The notes under the pieces are model-generated. The model saw only the letters and a program-made list of their open reading frames with translations. It was not told the DNA's origin and made no database searches. From NCBI RefSeq assembly GCF_003850345.1, contig NZ_CP027707.1, forward strand, positions 1,612,001 through 1,676,000: DNA of 64,000 nucleotides. Direction: 5' to 3'. This document shows, in pieces, positions 18,585 through 27,094 of this stretch (its first letter is position 1; the number at the start of each line of letters is the position of its first letter). This stretch comes from Pseudomonas chlororaphis subsp. piscium. Its GTDB lineage: Bacteria; Pseudomonadota; Gammaproteobacteria; Pseudomonadales; Pseudomonadaceae. The position numbers and the translations under genes are program-made.

Positions 18585-19718
18585 GTGGCCATCGATATTC
18601 ACTGGATTCGCGACAACGATAGCCTCGGTCAATTCTGCACCGAGTGGCAGAAGCTGCCATTCGTCGCCCTCGACACCGAATTCATGCGGGTCGACACCTT
18701 CTATCCGATCGCCGGCCTGTTGCAGGTCGGCGATGGCCAGCGCGCTTACCTCATCGACCCCTTGACCATCGACGACTGGCAGCCGCTGGCGGCCTTGCTG
18801 GAGAACAGCGCGGTGGTCAAGGTGGTGCACGCCTGCAGCGAGGACCTTGAAGTCCTGCTGCGCCTGACCGGCAGCCTGCCGGCACCGCTGTTCGACACGC
18901 AACTGGCCGCTGCCTACCTGAACCTGGGCTTCTCCATGGGCTACTCGCGACTGGTCCAGGAAGTGCTGGGCATCGAGCTGCCCAAGGGCGAGACCCGTTC
19001 CGACTGGTTGCAGCGTCCGCTGTCGGATACCCAGGTCAGCTACGCCGCCGAAGACGCCGTGCACCTGGCCGAGGTCTTCACCCAGTTGCGGCCGAAACTG
19101 TCCGAGGACAAATACAACTGGGTGCTGGAAGACGGCGCCGAGCTGGTGGCCAACCTGCGCCGCGAAGTCGACCCCTACGAGGTCTACCGCGAGGCCAAGC
19201 TGGCCTGGAAACTGTCCCGCGCGCAGCTGGCGGTCCTGCGTGAGCTCTGCGCCTGGCGCGAGCGCGAGGCACGGGCACGGGACCTGCCGCGCAACCGTAT
19301 CGTCCGTGAGCACTCGCTGTGGCCGTTGGCCAAGAGCCAGCCGGACAGCCTCGGCGCCCTGGCAAAAATCGAAGACATGCACCCGCGCACCGTGCGTCAG
19401 GACGGCGAGTTCCTGCTGGGCCTGATCAAGCGTGCCGCCAGCGTCGGCCCCGACCAGTGGCCGCCGGCCGTCCCCGAGCCGTTGCCGATGGAAGCCTCGA
19501 CCCTGCTCAAGCGCCTGCGCGCCGTGGGCCAGGCCGAAGCCGAGCGCCTGGGCATCGCCCCGGAACTGATGCTGCGCAAGAAAACCCTGGAAAGCCTGCT
19601 CAAGAGCGGCTTCCCCAACGGACCCTACCAATTGCCCGATTCGCTGCGTGGCTGGCGCCGCGAATTGATGGGCCAGGCGCTGCTCGACAGCCTGGCTACC
19701 GCCGGAGAACAGCCATGA
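18585..19718 (+). CDS. rnd: Ribonuclease D
   Basis: RNase D is a 3'-5' exonuclease that trims tRNA and other stable RNA precursors. The 377-residue protein has the DEDDy catalytic set: Asp30 and Glu32 in ALDTEFMR, Asp87 in [10 protein letters not shown], and Tyr153 with Asp157 in [10 protein letters not shown]. An HRDC domain follows (about residues 210-290, [19 protein letters not shown]). The start is GTG 18585, seven bases behind AAGGGAGAG; a TATACT hexamer at 18552 could be its -10. It ends in an ATGA overlap with the ycgL-type gene, a conserved gammaproteobacterial pair. Confidence 0.96.
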   Translation: MAIDIHWIRDNDSLGQFCTEWQKLPFVALDTEFMRVDTFYPIAGLLQVGDGQRAYLIDPLTIDDWQPLAALLENSAVVKVVHACSEDLEVLLRLTGSLPAPLFDTQLAAAYLNLGFSMGYSRLVQEVLGIELPKGETRSDWLQRPLSDTQVSYAAEDAVHLAEVFTQLRPKLSEDKYNWVLEDGAELVANLRREVDPYEVYREAKLAWKLSRAQLAVLRELCAWREREARARDLPRNRIVREHSLWPLAKSQPDSLGALAKIEDMHPRTVRQDGEFLLGLIKRAASVGPDQWPPAVPEPLPMEASTLLKRLRAVGQAEAERLGIAPELMLRKKTLESLLKSGFPNGPYQLPDSLRGWRRELMGQALLDSLATAGEQP

Positions 19719-20008
19719 AACGTATCTGCTCCATCTACAAAAGCCCGCGCAAGAACGAGATGTACCTCTACGTGCTCAAGAGCGATGCCCTGGAGCGCGT
19801 GCCGGAAAACCTGCTGCTGGCGTTCGGCAAGCCGCAGCACGCCTTCGACCTGGTGCTGACCCCGGAGCGCAAGCTGTCGCGCGAGGACATTCACCAGGTG
19901 CTGGAGAACCTCGACAAGCAGGGTTACCACCTGCAGATGCCACCGGCCGAGGACGAGTACATCGAGCACTTGCCCGAAGAGCTGTTGCGCCGTAATGATC
20001 CGGTCTGA
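19715..20008 (+). CDS. YcgL domain-containing protein
   Basis: This 97-residue conserved protein begins [20 protein letters not shown] and carries the YcgL domain through residue 85 ([34 protein letters not shown]). Its start overlaps the rnd stop in an ATGA junction, so it is translated with rnd. The biochemical role is not known to me. The C-terminal tail is acidic ([13 protein letters not shown]). Confidence 0.93.
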   Translation: MKRICSIYKSPRKNEMYLYVLKSDALERVPENLLLAFGKPQHAFDLVLTPERKLSREDIHQVLENLDKQGYHLQMPPAEDEYIEHLPEELLRRNDPV

Positions 20009-20135
20009 CAGACACCTGTAGATGCCCTGTCCGGGGCATCGTTGAAAATGGAACTGACTATATCTGGCGGCTGCCGCGATCGATGGAGCGATACTCCGTC
20101 GGCGGCCGCCTGCACCGTTTTGTAAGGTTTGAACC

Positions 20136-21068
20136 ATGCGCGTTCTGATTGCCGAACACGATCACGCTATTTATGCCCGTTTGTTGCGTCAGCTGGCACC
20201 TGACCTGGAAGTGCTCACCAGTGGCGATTCCGCCGAACTGTCGAAGCTGGCCGCGGACTGCCCGGTCTGGCTCGGCCAGCCGGACCTGCTGGCCACTCTG
20301 TTGCGCCAGGGCCACCAGCCACAGTGGCTGCAGTCGACCTGGGCCGGTATCACGCCGCTGCTCGCCGACGGCCTGCCACGGCATTACCGGCTGACCCGCG
20401 CCGTGGGGATCTTTGGCCAGGTCATGGCCGAATACGTGCTCACCTACATGCTCGGCCACGAGCGCGAAGTCCTCGCGCGCCTGGTCAGCCAGGTCGAGCG
20501 CAAGTGGGATAACCGCACGGGCCAGAGCCTGGCCGGGCGCAAGGTGCTGATCGTCGGCGCGGGCGATATCGGCCAGAGCGTGGCGCAGTTCCTGCTGCCA
20601 TTCGGCGTCGAGCTGTACGGCATCGCCAGCGAAGCCCGGGAACAGGAACCGTTTATCGAAGTAGCGGCGTTGTCGGAGCTCGGGCGCCTGGTGGGCGAGG
20701 TGGATTATGTGGTCAACCTGCTGCCCAACACCCCGCACACCCATGACCTGTACGACGCGGCGCTGTTCAAGCAGTTCAAGCCAACCGGCCTGTTCATCAA
20801 CACCGGCCGCGGTGTCGCGGTGGTTGATGCGGATCTGGTGGAGGCCTTGAAGGAAGGGCATCTGGCGGGGGCGGTGATCGACGTCTGCCGTCAGGAGCCG
20901 TTGCCGCAGCGCCATCCGTTCTGGACCGCCTGGGGCCTGCTGCTGACCGGTCACAGTTCGGCGCCGACTTCGCCGACCCTGATGGGGCAGCTGTTCATCG
21001 ACAACCTGCGGGCCTATCAGGCCAACACGGCATTGCGTGGCGAAGTGGATTTCGCCCGGGGTTACTGA
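20136..21068 (+). CDS. D-2-hydroxyacid dehydrogenase family protein
   Basis: This 310-residue NAD(P)-dependent enzyme of the D-isomer 2-hydroxyacid dehydrogenase family has the dinucleotide fingerprint VGAGDIGQSVAQFL (about residues 141-154). The catalytic set is Arg in FINTGRGVAVVD, Glu in VIDVCRQEPLP and His in LLTGHSSAP. It resembles the GhrA/glyoxylate-hydroxypyruvate reductase type. TAAGGT stands before ATG 20136. It lies 127 bp behind the ycgL-type gene and is followed by a REP pair. The substrate is not determinable from sequence. Confidence 0.9.
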   Translation: MRVLIAEHDHAIYARLLRQLAPDLEVLTSGDSAELSKLAADCPVWLGQPDLLATLLRQGHQPQWLQSTWAGITPLLADGLPRHYRLTRAVGIFGQVMAEYVLTYMLGHEREVLARLVSQVERKWDNRTGQSLAGRKVLIVGAGDIGQSVAQFLLPFGVELYGIASEAREQEPFIEVAALSELGRLVGEVDYVVNLLPNTPHTHDLYDAALFKQFKPTGLFINTGRGVAVVDADLVEALKEGHLAGAVIDVCRQEPLPQRHPFWTAWGLLLTGHSSAPTSPTLMGQLFIDNLRAYQANTALRGEVDFARGY

Positions 21069-21083
21069 GAGGGATCACGAACT

Positions 21084-21187
21084 CTGTAGCCGCTGCCGAA
21101 GGCTGCGATCGCCCACAACGTGGGCGCAGGATCTGAAGATCGCTGAAGTCCTTCGGACTTATCGCAGCCTGCGGCAGCGGCTACAGG
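21084..21187. repeat. Inverted pair of REP elements
   Basis: Two inverted copies of a Pseudomonas-type REP sequence: CTGTAGCCGCTGCCGAAGGC at the left and its near complement ending GCGGCAGCGGCTACAG at the right, with about 50 bp between. The pair lies between the convergent ends of the hydroxyacid dehydrogenase and nitroreductase genes, a common position for REP elements. Confidence 0.8.
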
Positions 21188-21198
21188 GTGTATCAGGC

Positions 21199-21792
21199 TT
21201 ACAGGCTGAAGTCGCCTTCGGCCACGGTTTCGCTCAGCGGGCGACGTGGGCTTGGCTCTTCACGGGCCTGCAGGTACTCGGCGAGGCTCGCCTTGTCACC
21301 CAGTTTGCCGACGGCCACGGCGGCATGCAGGGCATAACCTTCTGGAATTTTCAGCTCCTTGCGGGTCAGTTCCTGGTCGAACCCAGCCATGCCGTGGGTG
21401 TGCCAGCCGCTGATGCTGGCTTGCAGCGCCAGGTGGCCCCAGGCCGAACCGGTGTCGAAGGTGTGCCACAGGGCCGGGGTTTCTTCGCTGGCGCCAGGCG
21501 CGGTGAAGGTGGTTTTCGAGATCACGATCACCAGCGCCGAGGCGTGCTGCGCCCAGCCACGGTTGAACTCGTTGAGCAGGCCGAGGAAGCGTTCCCAGTT
21601 CGGCGTGTCGCGGCGCGCATAGAGGAAGCGCCACGGCTGCGAGTTGTAGGCCGACGGCGCCCAGCGCGCGGCTTCGAAGAAGCTCAGCAGGGTTTCCTCG
21701 GGGATGGCTTCGCCGGTGAAGGCGCGGGGCGACCAGCGATCGGTGAACTGCGGGTGAATGGCGTACTCGGCAACGCGGGGATTGGCGCTCAT
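21199..21792 (-). CDS. Nitroreductase family protein
   Basis: This 197-residue FMN-dependent oxidoreductase of the nitroreductase superfamily opens with FTDRWSPRAFTGEAIPEETL, the classical FMN-binding RSxR-like start. It contains ARWAPSAYNSQPWRFLYA and the glycine-rich TGSAWGHLALQASISGW region. Such proteins reduce nitro compounds, quinones or flavins with NAD(P)H. The gene is convergent with the hydroxyacid dehydrogenase and separated from it by REP sequences. The physiological substrate is unknown. Confidence 0.9.
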   Translation of the reverse strand: MSANPRVAEYAIHPQFTDRWSPRAFTGEAIPEETLLSFFEAARWAPSAYNSQPWRFLYARRDTPNWERFLGLLNEFNRGWAQHASALVIVISKTTFTAPGASEETPALWHTFDTGSAWGHLALQASISGWHTHGMAGFDQELTRKELKIPEGYALHAAVAVGKLGDKASLAEYLQAREEPSPRRPLSETVAEGDFSL

Positions 21793-22072
21793 GACAGAGA
21801 TTCCTGGCTACGTTTGAGAATGAAATGTGGAGAAACCGGCGAGCGCAGTTGAACTGAGCAATGGGGTTTTTTCCTGACCCTGGGCGGTTCACCGGTGCGA
21901 CGCGGTCGAGCGTTAATGGCACGCGGACATAGGGCTTTGCGACAGGCAAAGCTACTGCGCCGCATGCGGCCTGACAAGTAGTGCCTTACCGACAGTCGCC
22001 AGCGCTTGGCCCGCGGGGCCTTGGGCACTAGACTGGCGGCCTTTTCCCTGTCCGATACCGATTACCTGAGCC

Positions 22073-22522
22073 ATGGCCGCCAAAGTTGAACCCTTCTGGA
22101 TCCGCAAAACCCTCGAACAACTCGATCAGGAGGAGTGGGAGTCGTTGTGCGATGGCTGTGGCCTGTGCTGCCTGCAGAAGCTCGAGGATGAAGAAGACAA
22201 CAGCGTCTACTACACCCGCATCGCCTGCAAACTGCTGGACCTGAAGACCTGCCAGTGCAGCGACTACGCCAACCGCCGCGCCTCGGTGCCGGACTGCATC
22301 CAGCTCACCCCGGGCAAGGCCGATGAGTTCAAATGGCTGCCGCCGACCTGCGGTTATCGCCTGGTCAGCGAGGGCAAGGACCTGCCGCTCTGGCACCATC
22401 TGGTGTGCGGTGACCGCGACGCGGTGCACCACGAGCGTATTTCCCAATCCGGACGCATGCTCGCCGAAGGCAGCGTGGCCGAAGAGGACTGGGAAGATCA
22501 TCTGATTTTCCGCGCCGGCTGA
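22073..22522 (+). CDS. YcgN-family cysteine cluster protein
   Basis: This 149-residue protein of the YcgN family (UPF0260) has a Cys cluster typical of the zinc/iron-chelating CxxCxxCC domain: CDGCGLCC at residues 26-33, then [24 protein letters not shown] and CGD. The role is unknown; metal binding is inferred from the cysteines. Its ATG has no strong ribosome site (GCCATGGCC context). A 280-bp gap separates it from the divergent nitroreductase gene. The next gene starts 46 bp downstream on the same strand. Confidence 0.9.
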   Translation: MAAKVEPFWIRKTLEQLDQEEWESLCDGCGLCCLQKLEDEEDNSVYYTRIACKLLDLKTCQCSDYANRRASVPDCIQLTPGKADEFKWLPPTCGYRLVSEGKDLPLWHHLVCGDRDAVHHERISQSGRMLAEGSVAEEDWEDHLIFRAG

Positions 22523-22568
22523 AGGTACGCCGCGCTCGCGTTCAAGGTTGTTTCACGAAGGAGTGTGT

Positions 22569-23807
22569 ATGGCTGTGGGGGCAAGGCTGGCGCTGGCCGG
22601 CTGGCTGCTGGTGCTCAGTGCGCCGGGGTGGGCGGCGAAAAAAGTCGATCTGGATTACCACGTGCGTCTGTTGCCGCAGAGCGACCAGGCGGAGGTGCGC
22701 CTGACCCTGGCGGACGGTGCGGCGGTGCGCAGCCTGGATTTCGACCTGGGCAAGCATGGCGATTACAGCGACTTCAAGGCCGACGGCCAATGGCAGCCCG
22801 GCACAGCCAAGGCTCCTGCGGTACAGCGTGGCGTGTGGCGTCCGGCCAGTGGCAAGGCCAGCCTGAGCTACCGGGTACGGATCAGCCACAGCCTGAAAAA
22901 AGACAGCTTCGACAGCCGCATGACCCCGCATTGGGCCTTGTTGCGTGGCGATACGCTGGTGCCGGCGGCGAAGCTCGACCAGCAGGACGGCATCGAACTG
23001 GTATCGCGCCTGGAGTTCGAGTTGCCCGCGGGCTGGAAAAGCGTGGAAACCGCCTGGCCGCGGATCGGCAAGAACCGTTTCCGTATCGATAACCCCGCGC
23101 GCCTGTTCGACCGGCCCACCGGCTGGATGCTGGCCGGCGCCCTGGGCAGTCGCCGCACCCGGCTGGGGGAAACCGAAGTCACGGTGGCCTCGCCGCAAGG
23201 GCAGGGCATGCGGCGCATGGATGTGCTGACCCTGCTGACCTTCGTCTGGCCACAGATCCAGGCGACCTTTGCGCGCCATCCCAACAAGTTGCTGATCGTC
23301 GGCGCGGCTGATCCTATGTGGCGCGGCAGCCTGGCCGGGCACGATTCGCTGTTCTTGCACAGCCGTCTGCCGCTGGTCAGCGAGAGCGGCACCAGCCCGC
23401 TGCTGCGCGAGGTGATCCAGGCCTTTGCCCGGATCAACGACAGCGAGCGCAGCGACTGGATCGGCGAGGGGCTGGCGGAGTACTACGCCATCGAATTGAT
23501 GCGTCGCGCCGGCGGCATGAGCGACGAGCGTTATCAGGCCCTGGAGGCTCGGTTGGCCAAGAGCGGCCATGGCGTCAGCAGCCTGCGCGGCGAGCAGGTG
23601 GACGCGCCGGTGGTGGCCAGGGCCGTGCTGCTGTTACAGGAGCTGGATCGGGAAATCCGCCTGAAGACCCGCAACAAGCGTTCGCTGGATGACGTGACTC
23701 GGGCGGTGATGGGCCTGGAAAGCGTCAGTACCGAAGAGTTTGTGAAGCTCAGTGAAAACGTGCTGGACGGCTCGTCGAAGGTGCTCGACAGCGATTTGTT
23801 GCGCTAG
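22569..23807 (+). CDS. Secreted M61-like protein with apparently lost zinc motif
   Basis: This 412-residue periplasmic protein has a signal peptide (LALAGWLLVLSAPGWA). Its N-terminal beta domain and C-terminal helical domain resemble the M61/glycyl aminopeptidase-like fold. WIGEGLAEYYAIELMRRAG (about residues 298-316) matches the third-ligand helix WxxEGxxxYY of M61 peptidases. The place where HExxH should stand reads LLREVIQAFARI, so two zinc-binding histidines are missing. I infer a non-catalytic member. AAGGAG precedes ATG 22569. The gene is probably cotranscribed with the ycgN-type gene. The function is unknown. Confidence 0.7.
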   Translation: MAVGARLALAGWLLVLSAPGWAAKKVDLDYHVRLLPQSDQAEVRLTLADGAAVRSLDFDLGKHGDYSDFKADGQWQPGTAKAPAVQRGVWRPASGKASLSYRVRISHSLKKDSFDSRMTPHWALLRGDTLVPAAKLDQQDGIELVSRLEFELPAGWKSVETAWPRIGKNRFRIDNPARLFDRPTGWMLAGALGSRRTRLGETEVTVASPQGQGMRRMDVLTLLTFVWPQIQATFARHPNKLLIVGAADPMWRGSLAGHDSLFLHSRLPLVSESGTSPLLREVIQAFARINDSERSDWIGEGLAEYYAIELMRRAGGMSDERYQALEARLAKSGHGVSSLRGEQVDAPVVARAVLLLQELDREIRLKTRNKRSLDDVTRAVMGLESVSTEEFVKLSENVLDGSSKVLDSDLLR

Positions 23808-23830
23808 TGGAGTCGACCGCTTTGCGGTCA

Positions 23831-23906
23831 TCGCGAGCAATCGAGCGTCGACCTCGGGACTCCACAGGACCTGTAGGAGCAGCCGGTCGACGCTCGATTG
23901 CTCGCG
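23831..23906. repeat. Perfect 23-bp inverted repeat (REP-like palindrome)
   Basis: The arm at 23831-23853 (TCGCGAGCAATCGAGCGTCG plus ACC) is the exact complement of 23884-23906, with 30 bp between the arms. It sits between the convergent ends of the M61-like gene and a small membrane protein gene. It could form a bidirectional transcriptional stop, and the sequence differs from the other REP families in the window. Confidence 0.8.
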
Positions 23907-23946
23907 ATAGCGTCCCGTCATTCAACGCGAGTTTCGCGTCCGACTA

Positions 23947-24318
23947 TCAGACCCCGGCCTTGGGCGATTTCAGCGAATCGTTGCCGGTCGCGGTACGCTT
24001 CGCCGCCTCGGCATTGGCCTTGAGGGTTTTCAGTTCCGCGCCGGCGCGCTCGATCTTCGCCCGCACGTTCTGCATGTCCTGGCGGCTTTTCTCCAGCAGG
24101 CTTTTCGCCGAGCTGTGGCCGGTGATGCCGCGGGCCAGGGCGACCCCGCCGATGGCCACCTGGATCAGGCCGAAGACCCCGCCACGGCGCAGGCCCTTGC
24201 CGACCATCGCCACGCCGCCGGCCAGCGAGCCGACGCGCTCCCAGCCTTGTACGTTCTGCTCCGGCGGGCTCTGCAAGGGAGTGGTTGCAATAGCTTCCAG
24301 TTGTTTGCTGTCGCTCAT
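23947..24318 (-). CDS. Small inner-membrane protein (DUF2892-like)
   Basis: This 123-residue protein has a polar N-terminus and one or two hydrophobic stretches (WERVGSLAGGVAMVGKGL, GGVFGLIQVAIGGVALARG). The pattern resembles DUF2892-type membrane proteins. An amphipathic helix rich in Lys and Glu follows (LLEKSRQDMQNVRAKIERAG). The ribosome site CTGGAGA stands 7 bases before the ATG. It is convergent with the M61-like gene across the inverted repeat. The function is unknown. Confidence 0.75.
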   Translation of the reverse strand: MSDSKQLEAIATTPLQSPPEQNVQGWERVGSLAGGVAMVGKGLRRGGVFGLIQVAIGGVALARGITGHSSAKSLLEKSRQDMQNVRAKIERAGAELKTLKANAEAAKRTATGNDSLKSPKAGV

Positions 24319-24417
24319 GATCTGTCTCCAGGGGGATGGATATAACGCTGACCGCGCTGGCGCGTCGCTTGTTCCATCGGATGGGCTGCGGACTCGGAAC
24401 AGCGCTCAGAACAGCGC

Positions 24418-24885
24418 TTAAAACTTAGGACCGGAGCGGGTGTTGTTGCCCTTGGCCAGGCGGTCGTAGAGCACCACGTTGACGGTGGCGGCGAGGTTCA
24501 TGCAGCCGGTGGTCGGGATATAGACCACGTCTTCGCACCAGTCGCGGATGTCCTTGTCCAGGGAGCCGTCTTCCGGGCCGAAGATGTACAGCGCGCGATC
24601 CGGGTGGGTGTACTCCGGCAGCGAGCGGGCGCCCTCCACCAGTTCCACCGCCACCGGCACGCAGCCCAGGGGCAGGATCTTCTTCAGGTCGTCGATGCCG
24701 ATCAGCGGGATGTCCTGGTGGACCTTCTTGGTGTCGGTGACGAAGTCGCGGGCCCGTTCATAGCGCTTGCCGGTGTAGAACACCGACGCGACGCCATAGC
24801 AGCCGGCGGCGCGCATCACCGAACCGACGTTCTCCGGTGACTTGGGGTTATACAAACCAATGCAGCTGTACCTTTTGTTTGCCAC
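24418..24885 (-). CDS. SPOUT-class RNA methyltransferase (TrmH family)
   Basis: This 155-residue protein has the knotted SpoU methyltransferase fold: LYNPKSPENVGSVMRAAGCY at the N-terminus (substrate-side Asn and Arg), then LYIFGPEDGSLDKDI and the C-terminal knot CMNLAATVNVVLYDRL. Members methylate tRNA or rRNA riboses using SAM; the length is like TrmL. The exact modified position cannot be assigned. It lies 100 bp from the small membrane protein gene, on the same strand, and is likely a separate transcript. Confidence 0.9.
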   Translation of the reverse strand: MANKRYSCIGLYNPKSPENVGSVMRAAGCYGVASVFYTGKRYERARDFVTDTKKVHQDIPLIGIDDLKKILPLGCVPVAVELVEGARSLPEYTHPDRALYIFGPEDGSLDKDIRDWCEDVVYIPTTGCMNLAATVNVVLYDRLAKGNNTRSGPKF

Positions 24886-24957
24886 GAGCGGGGTGCCTTC
24901 GAGAAAAATCGCGATTATACGGGGATTGTCGGCCGGCGGTTGGATCCGGCAAATGCA

Positions 24958-25016
24958 TCGCGGGCAAGCCTCGCTCCTACAGAGTCAGCGTCTGTAGGAG
25001 CGAGGCTTGCCCGCGA
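24958..25016. repeat. Perfect 25-bp inverted repeat (REP family with GCGGGCAAGCCTCGCTCC core)
   Basis: The arm at 24958-24982 is the exact reverse complement of 24992-25016, around a 9-base loop. The core GCGGGCAAGCCTCGCTCC also occurs at 36.2 kb. The hairpin stands between the divergent-facing promoter of the RNA methyltransferase gene and the end of the yajD gene. It matches repeats common in Pseudomonas intergenic DNA. Confidence 0.85.
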
Positions 25017-25050
25017 GAGGCCGGTCCTGTCGAACCGCAAAGAGCGAAGG

Positions 25051-25416
25051 TTACTCGTCGTCTTTCTTCATCAACCCCGCCAGCGCGGCGAAGGGGTTGT
25101 GGGTGGCCTTGGCGACTTTCGGCGTGCTCAGGGAGCCTTCGCCGAAGTACTGCTGGTCGGTGTAGCGCGAGTGTTCGTTGTCGTGGCAGTACAGGCACAG
25201 CAGTTCCCAGTTGGAACCGTCCTGCGGGTTGTTGTCGTGGTTGTGGTCGCGGTGGTGCACGGTCAGCTCGCTCAGGCGCTTGCCGGAGAACTCGCGGGCG
25301 CAGCGCCCACAGACGTGCGGGTACATCTTCAGGGCCTTGTCGCGGTAGCCCATCTCGCGGTCGCGCTGGGCGTCGGCGAGGATGCGGTCGAGCTTGGATG
25401 TGTTGGTCGAACTCAT
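25051..25416 (-). CDS. yajD: YajD-family HNH nuclease
   Basis: This 121-residue protein is an HNH-type endonuclease domain with four zinc-binding Cys residues. CGRCAREF precedes the HNH core LTVHHRDHNHDNNP and NWELLCLYCHDNEHSRY. The resemblance to E. coli YajD extends over the whole protein. ATG 25416 follows AAGGTGA; an upstream ATG six codons earlier is less likely. The role is not established; it may be a structure-specific nuclease. The gene lies 49 bp from the spermidine synthase-like gene on the same strand. Confidence 0.9.
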   Translation of the reverse strand: MSSTNTSKLDRILADAQRDREMGYRDKALKMYPHVCGRCAREFSGKRLSELTVHHRDHNHDNNPQDGSNWELLCLYCHDNEHSRYTDQQYFGEGSLSTPKVAKATHNPFAALAGLMKKDDE

Positions 25417-25465
25417 GGGTTCACCTTTATGCAAAGACTAATGACGGTAATGAGCCAAGTTTAGC

Positions 25466-26152
25466 TCAGGCCTTGAGCTTCTCGGCAATCCAGATGGTGT
25501 GGCGGGTGCCCTTGTTGCCGTGGGCGAAGACCTGTACTTCCTTGGCCTTGAAGCCGGCTTTGCGCAGCTTGTCGGAATACTGCTTGTCGGCGCTGGCCGA
25601 CCACACGGCCAGCACGCCCTTGGGCCGCAGGGCCCGGGCGCAGGCCGCCAGCCCGGCGGCGGAGTACAGCCAGCTGTTGGCCTTCTGGGTCAGGCCTTCG
25701 GGGCCGTTGTCGACGTCGAGCATGATCGCGTCGAACCCCTGGGGCTCGGCCTGCAGCACCTTGGCCACGTCTTCCATGCGGATCACCGTGCGCGGGTCGA
25801 GCAACGGCCGGCCGGATTTCTCCCCCAGCGGCCCACGGTTCCATTCCACCACCCCCGGCACCAGCTCGGCGACCACCACTTCGGCGCCCTTGCCCAGGTG
25901 CTTGAGGGCCGAGGCGAGGGTGAAGCCCATGCCCAGGCCGCCGATCAGCACCCGTGAATTCGGCCGTCCGGCCACCTTGCGGCAAGGGATCTCCGCCAGG
26001 GCGTCTTCGGAACCGTGCATGCGCGTGTTCATCAATTGCCCGCCGTCGCCGCCCTGGATCTTGATGACAAAATCCTCGCCGTATTCGAACAGGCACAAGG
26101 CACCGCCATTTTCGGGAATCGGGGTGGTGTCCAGCAGAACGAAACGTTTCAT
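25466..26152 (-). CDS. Spermidine synthase-like (polyamine aminopropyltransferase fold) protein
   Basis: This 228-residue protein has the Rossmann core of spermidine synthase-like methyltransferase-fold enzymes: VLIGGLGMGFTLASALKHLG (glycine-rich, about residues 68-87), VVVAELVPGVVEWNRG, MEDVAKVLQ and DAIMLDVDNGPEGL. It lacks the full N-terminal beta domain of SpeE, so a true spermidine synthase role is uncertain. It is transcribed away from a small secreted protein gene on the other strand. The reaction is unknown. Confidence 0.8.
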   Translation of the reverse strand: MKRFVLLDTTPIPENGGALCLFEYGEDFVIKIQGGDGGQLMNTRMHGSEDALAEIPCRKVAGRPNSRVLIGGLGMGFTLASALKHLGKGAEVVVAELVPGVVEWNRGPLGEKSGRPLLDPRTVIRMEDVAKVLQAEPQGFDAIMLDVDNGPEGLTQKANSWLYSAAGLAACARALRPKGVLAVWSASADKQYSDKLRKAGFKAKEVQVFAHGNKGTRHTIWIAEKLKA

Positions 26153-26227
26153 GAGGGTCTCAATGAGGAAGGCAAACCGGCCCGGTTGGGAGTAGCCTGA
26201 GGGCTGACAATAGCGATGGAGCCATTG

Positions 26228-26533
26228 ATGAAGCGCACTATTCTAACGGTCATTGCCCGCACAGCGCTCTTGCTAAGTGCGGCGCTCGCGATGAGCGCCG
26301 TGCACGCCGAGGAACTGCAGGCCGTGCCCGTGACCCCGGTCCCCGCCGCCGGCTCGCCCGGCACCGCGACCCCGACCCCTTATCCCCAGGTCACGCCGCC
26401 CAGCACCCCCAAGGCCTCGGCCCATGGTGGCGCGCCATTGCTGCCACCGATCGACATGCCCAAGCCGCCGAAGGATCAGACCTTGCCAGGGTTGGAGCAG
26501 AACGAGGCGAAAGCCAAGACGCCGGGTGGCTAG
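26228..26533 (+). CDS. Small secreted proline-rich protein
   Basis: This 101-residue protein has a cleavable signal peptide (VIARTALLLSAALAMSAVHA) and a mature part of about 74 residues dominated by Pro, Thr and Ala (VPVTPVPAAGSPGTATPTP). The start is ATG 26228, with GGAG 8 bases upstream. Its stop codon overlaps the stop of the convergent cyclic-nucleotide-binding gene. No domain is recognisable; a disordered periplasmic or envelope protein is likely. Confidence 0.72.
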   Translation: MKRTILTVIARTALLLSAALAMSAVHAEELQAVPVTPVPAAGSPGTATPTPYPQVTPPSTPKASAHGGAPLLPPIDMPKPPKDQTLPGLEQNEAKAKTPGG

Positions 26534-27003
26534 ACCTGTTGCGACAGCAACTGCCCGTCGGCCATGCGCAGGCGCTTGGACAGTGACACGGCGAGGGCGC
26601 GGATGATCTTGGCGGCGATCTTCGGTGCGTCGTTGAGCATTTTTTCCAGCGAGTCCTTGCCCAGGTTGAGCAACTGGCAATCGCTGGCGGCCACGCAACT
26701 GGCCGAACGCCGCTCGCCATCGAGCACCGCCATCTCGCCAAAGGCCCGGCCGCTGCGCAGGGTGGCGATGGTCACGCGCACGCCTTCGCTGTTGGTCTTC
26801 TGCACCGCCACCTGGCCGGAATGGATGATGCACATGAAGCTGCCGGCATCGCCTTCGCGGAAGATTTCCTGGCCCTGGGCGATGCTGCTGATGCTGAAGT
26901 AACCGGCGGCGGCATTGAAGTCGGCCGGCAAGAGTTGATCGAACAATCCGCAGTCCATCAGCCAATCGCGGATTTCGTTGTTCAACAAGGTGGGTTCTGG
27001 CAT
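26530..27003 (-). CDS. Cyclic nucleotide-binding domain protein
   Basis: This 157-residue single-domain protein carries the cNMP-binding beta roll: FSISSIAQGQEIFREGDAGS, then FMCIIHSGQVAVQ and the phosphate-binding cassette FGEMAVLDGERRSASCVA. There is no helix-turn-helix or other output domain, so it is probably a regulatory or binding subunit. The Arg pair of the cassette is retained (GERRSASC). It converges on the small proline-rich protein gene and follows oligopeptidase B in the opposite orientation of reading, 92 bp away on the same strand. Confidence 0.85.
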   Translation of the reverse strand: MPEPTLLNNEIRDWLMDCGLFDQLLPADFNAAAGYFSISSIAQGQEIFREGDAGSFMCIIHSGQVAVQKTNSEGVRVTIATLRSGRAFGEMAVLDGERRSASCVAASDCQLLNLGKDSLEKMLNDAPKIAAKIIRALAVSLSKRLRMADGQLLSQQV

Positions 27004-27094
27004 GTCGTCACGGTCTTTTTCTTGTGTCTGTTGCGGTCGGTATGGCCTGGGGCCGGCGGTCCTGTGTTAAGACAGGAGCGCCGGCCGGAGTTCC

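Noticed and set aside
25466..26152. True spermidine synthase (speE)
   Set aside because: The full N-terminal beta domain of SpeE is missing, so only the fold was called.
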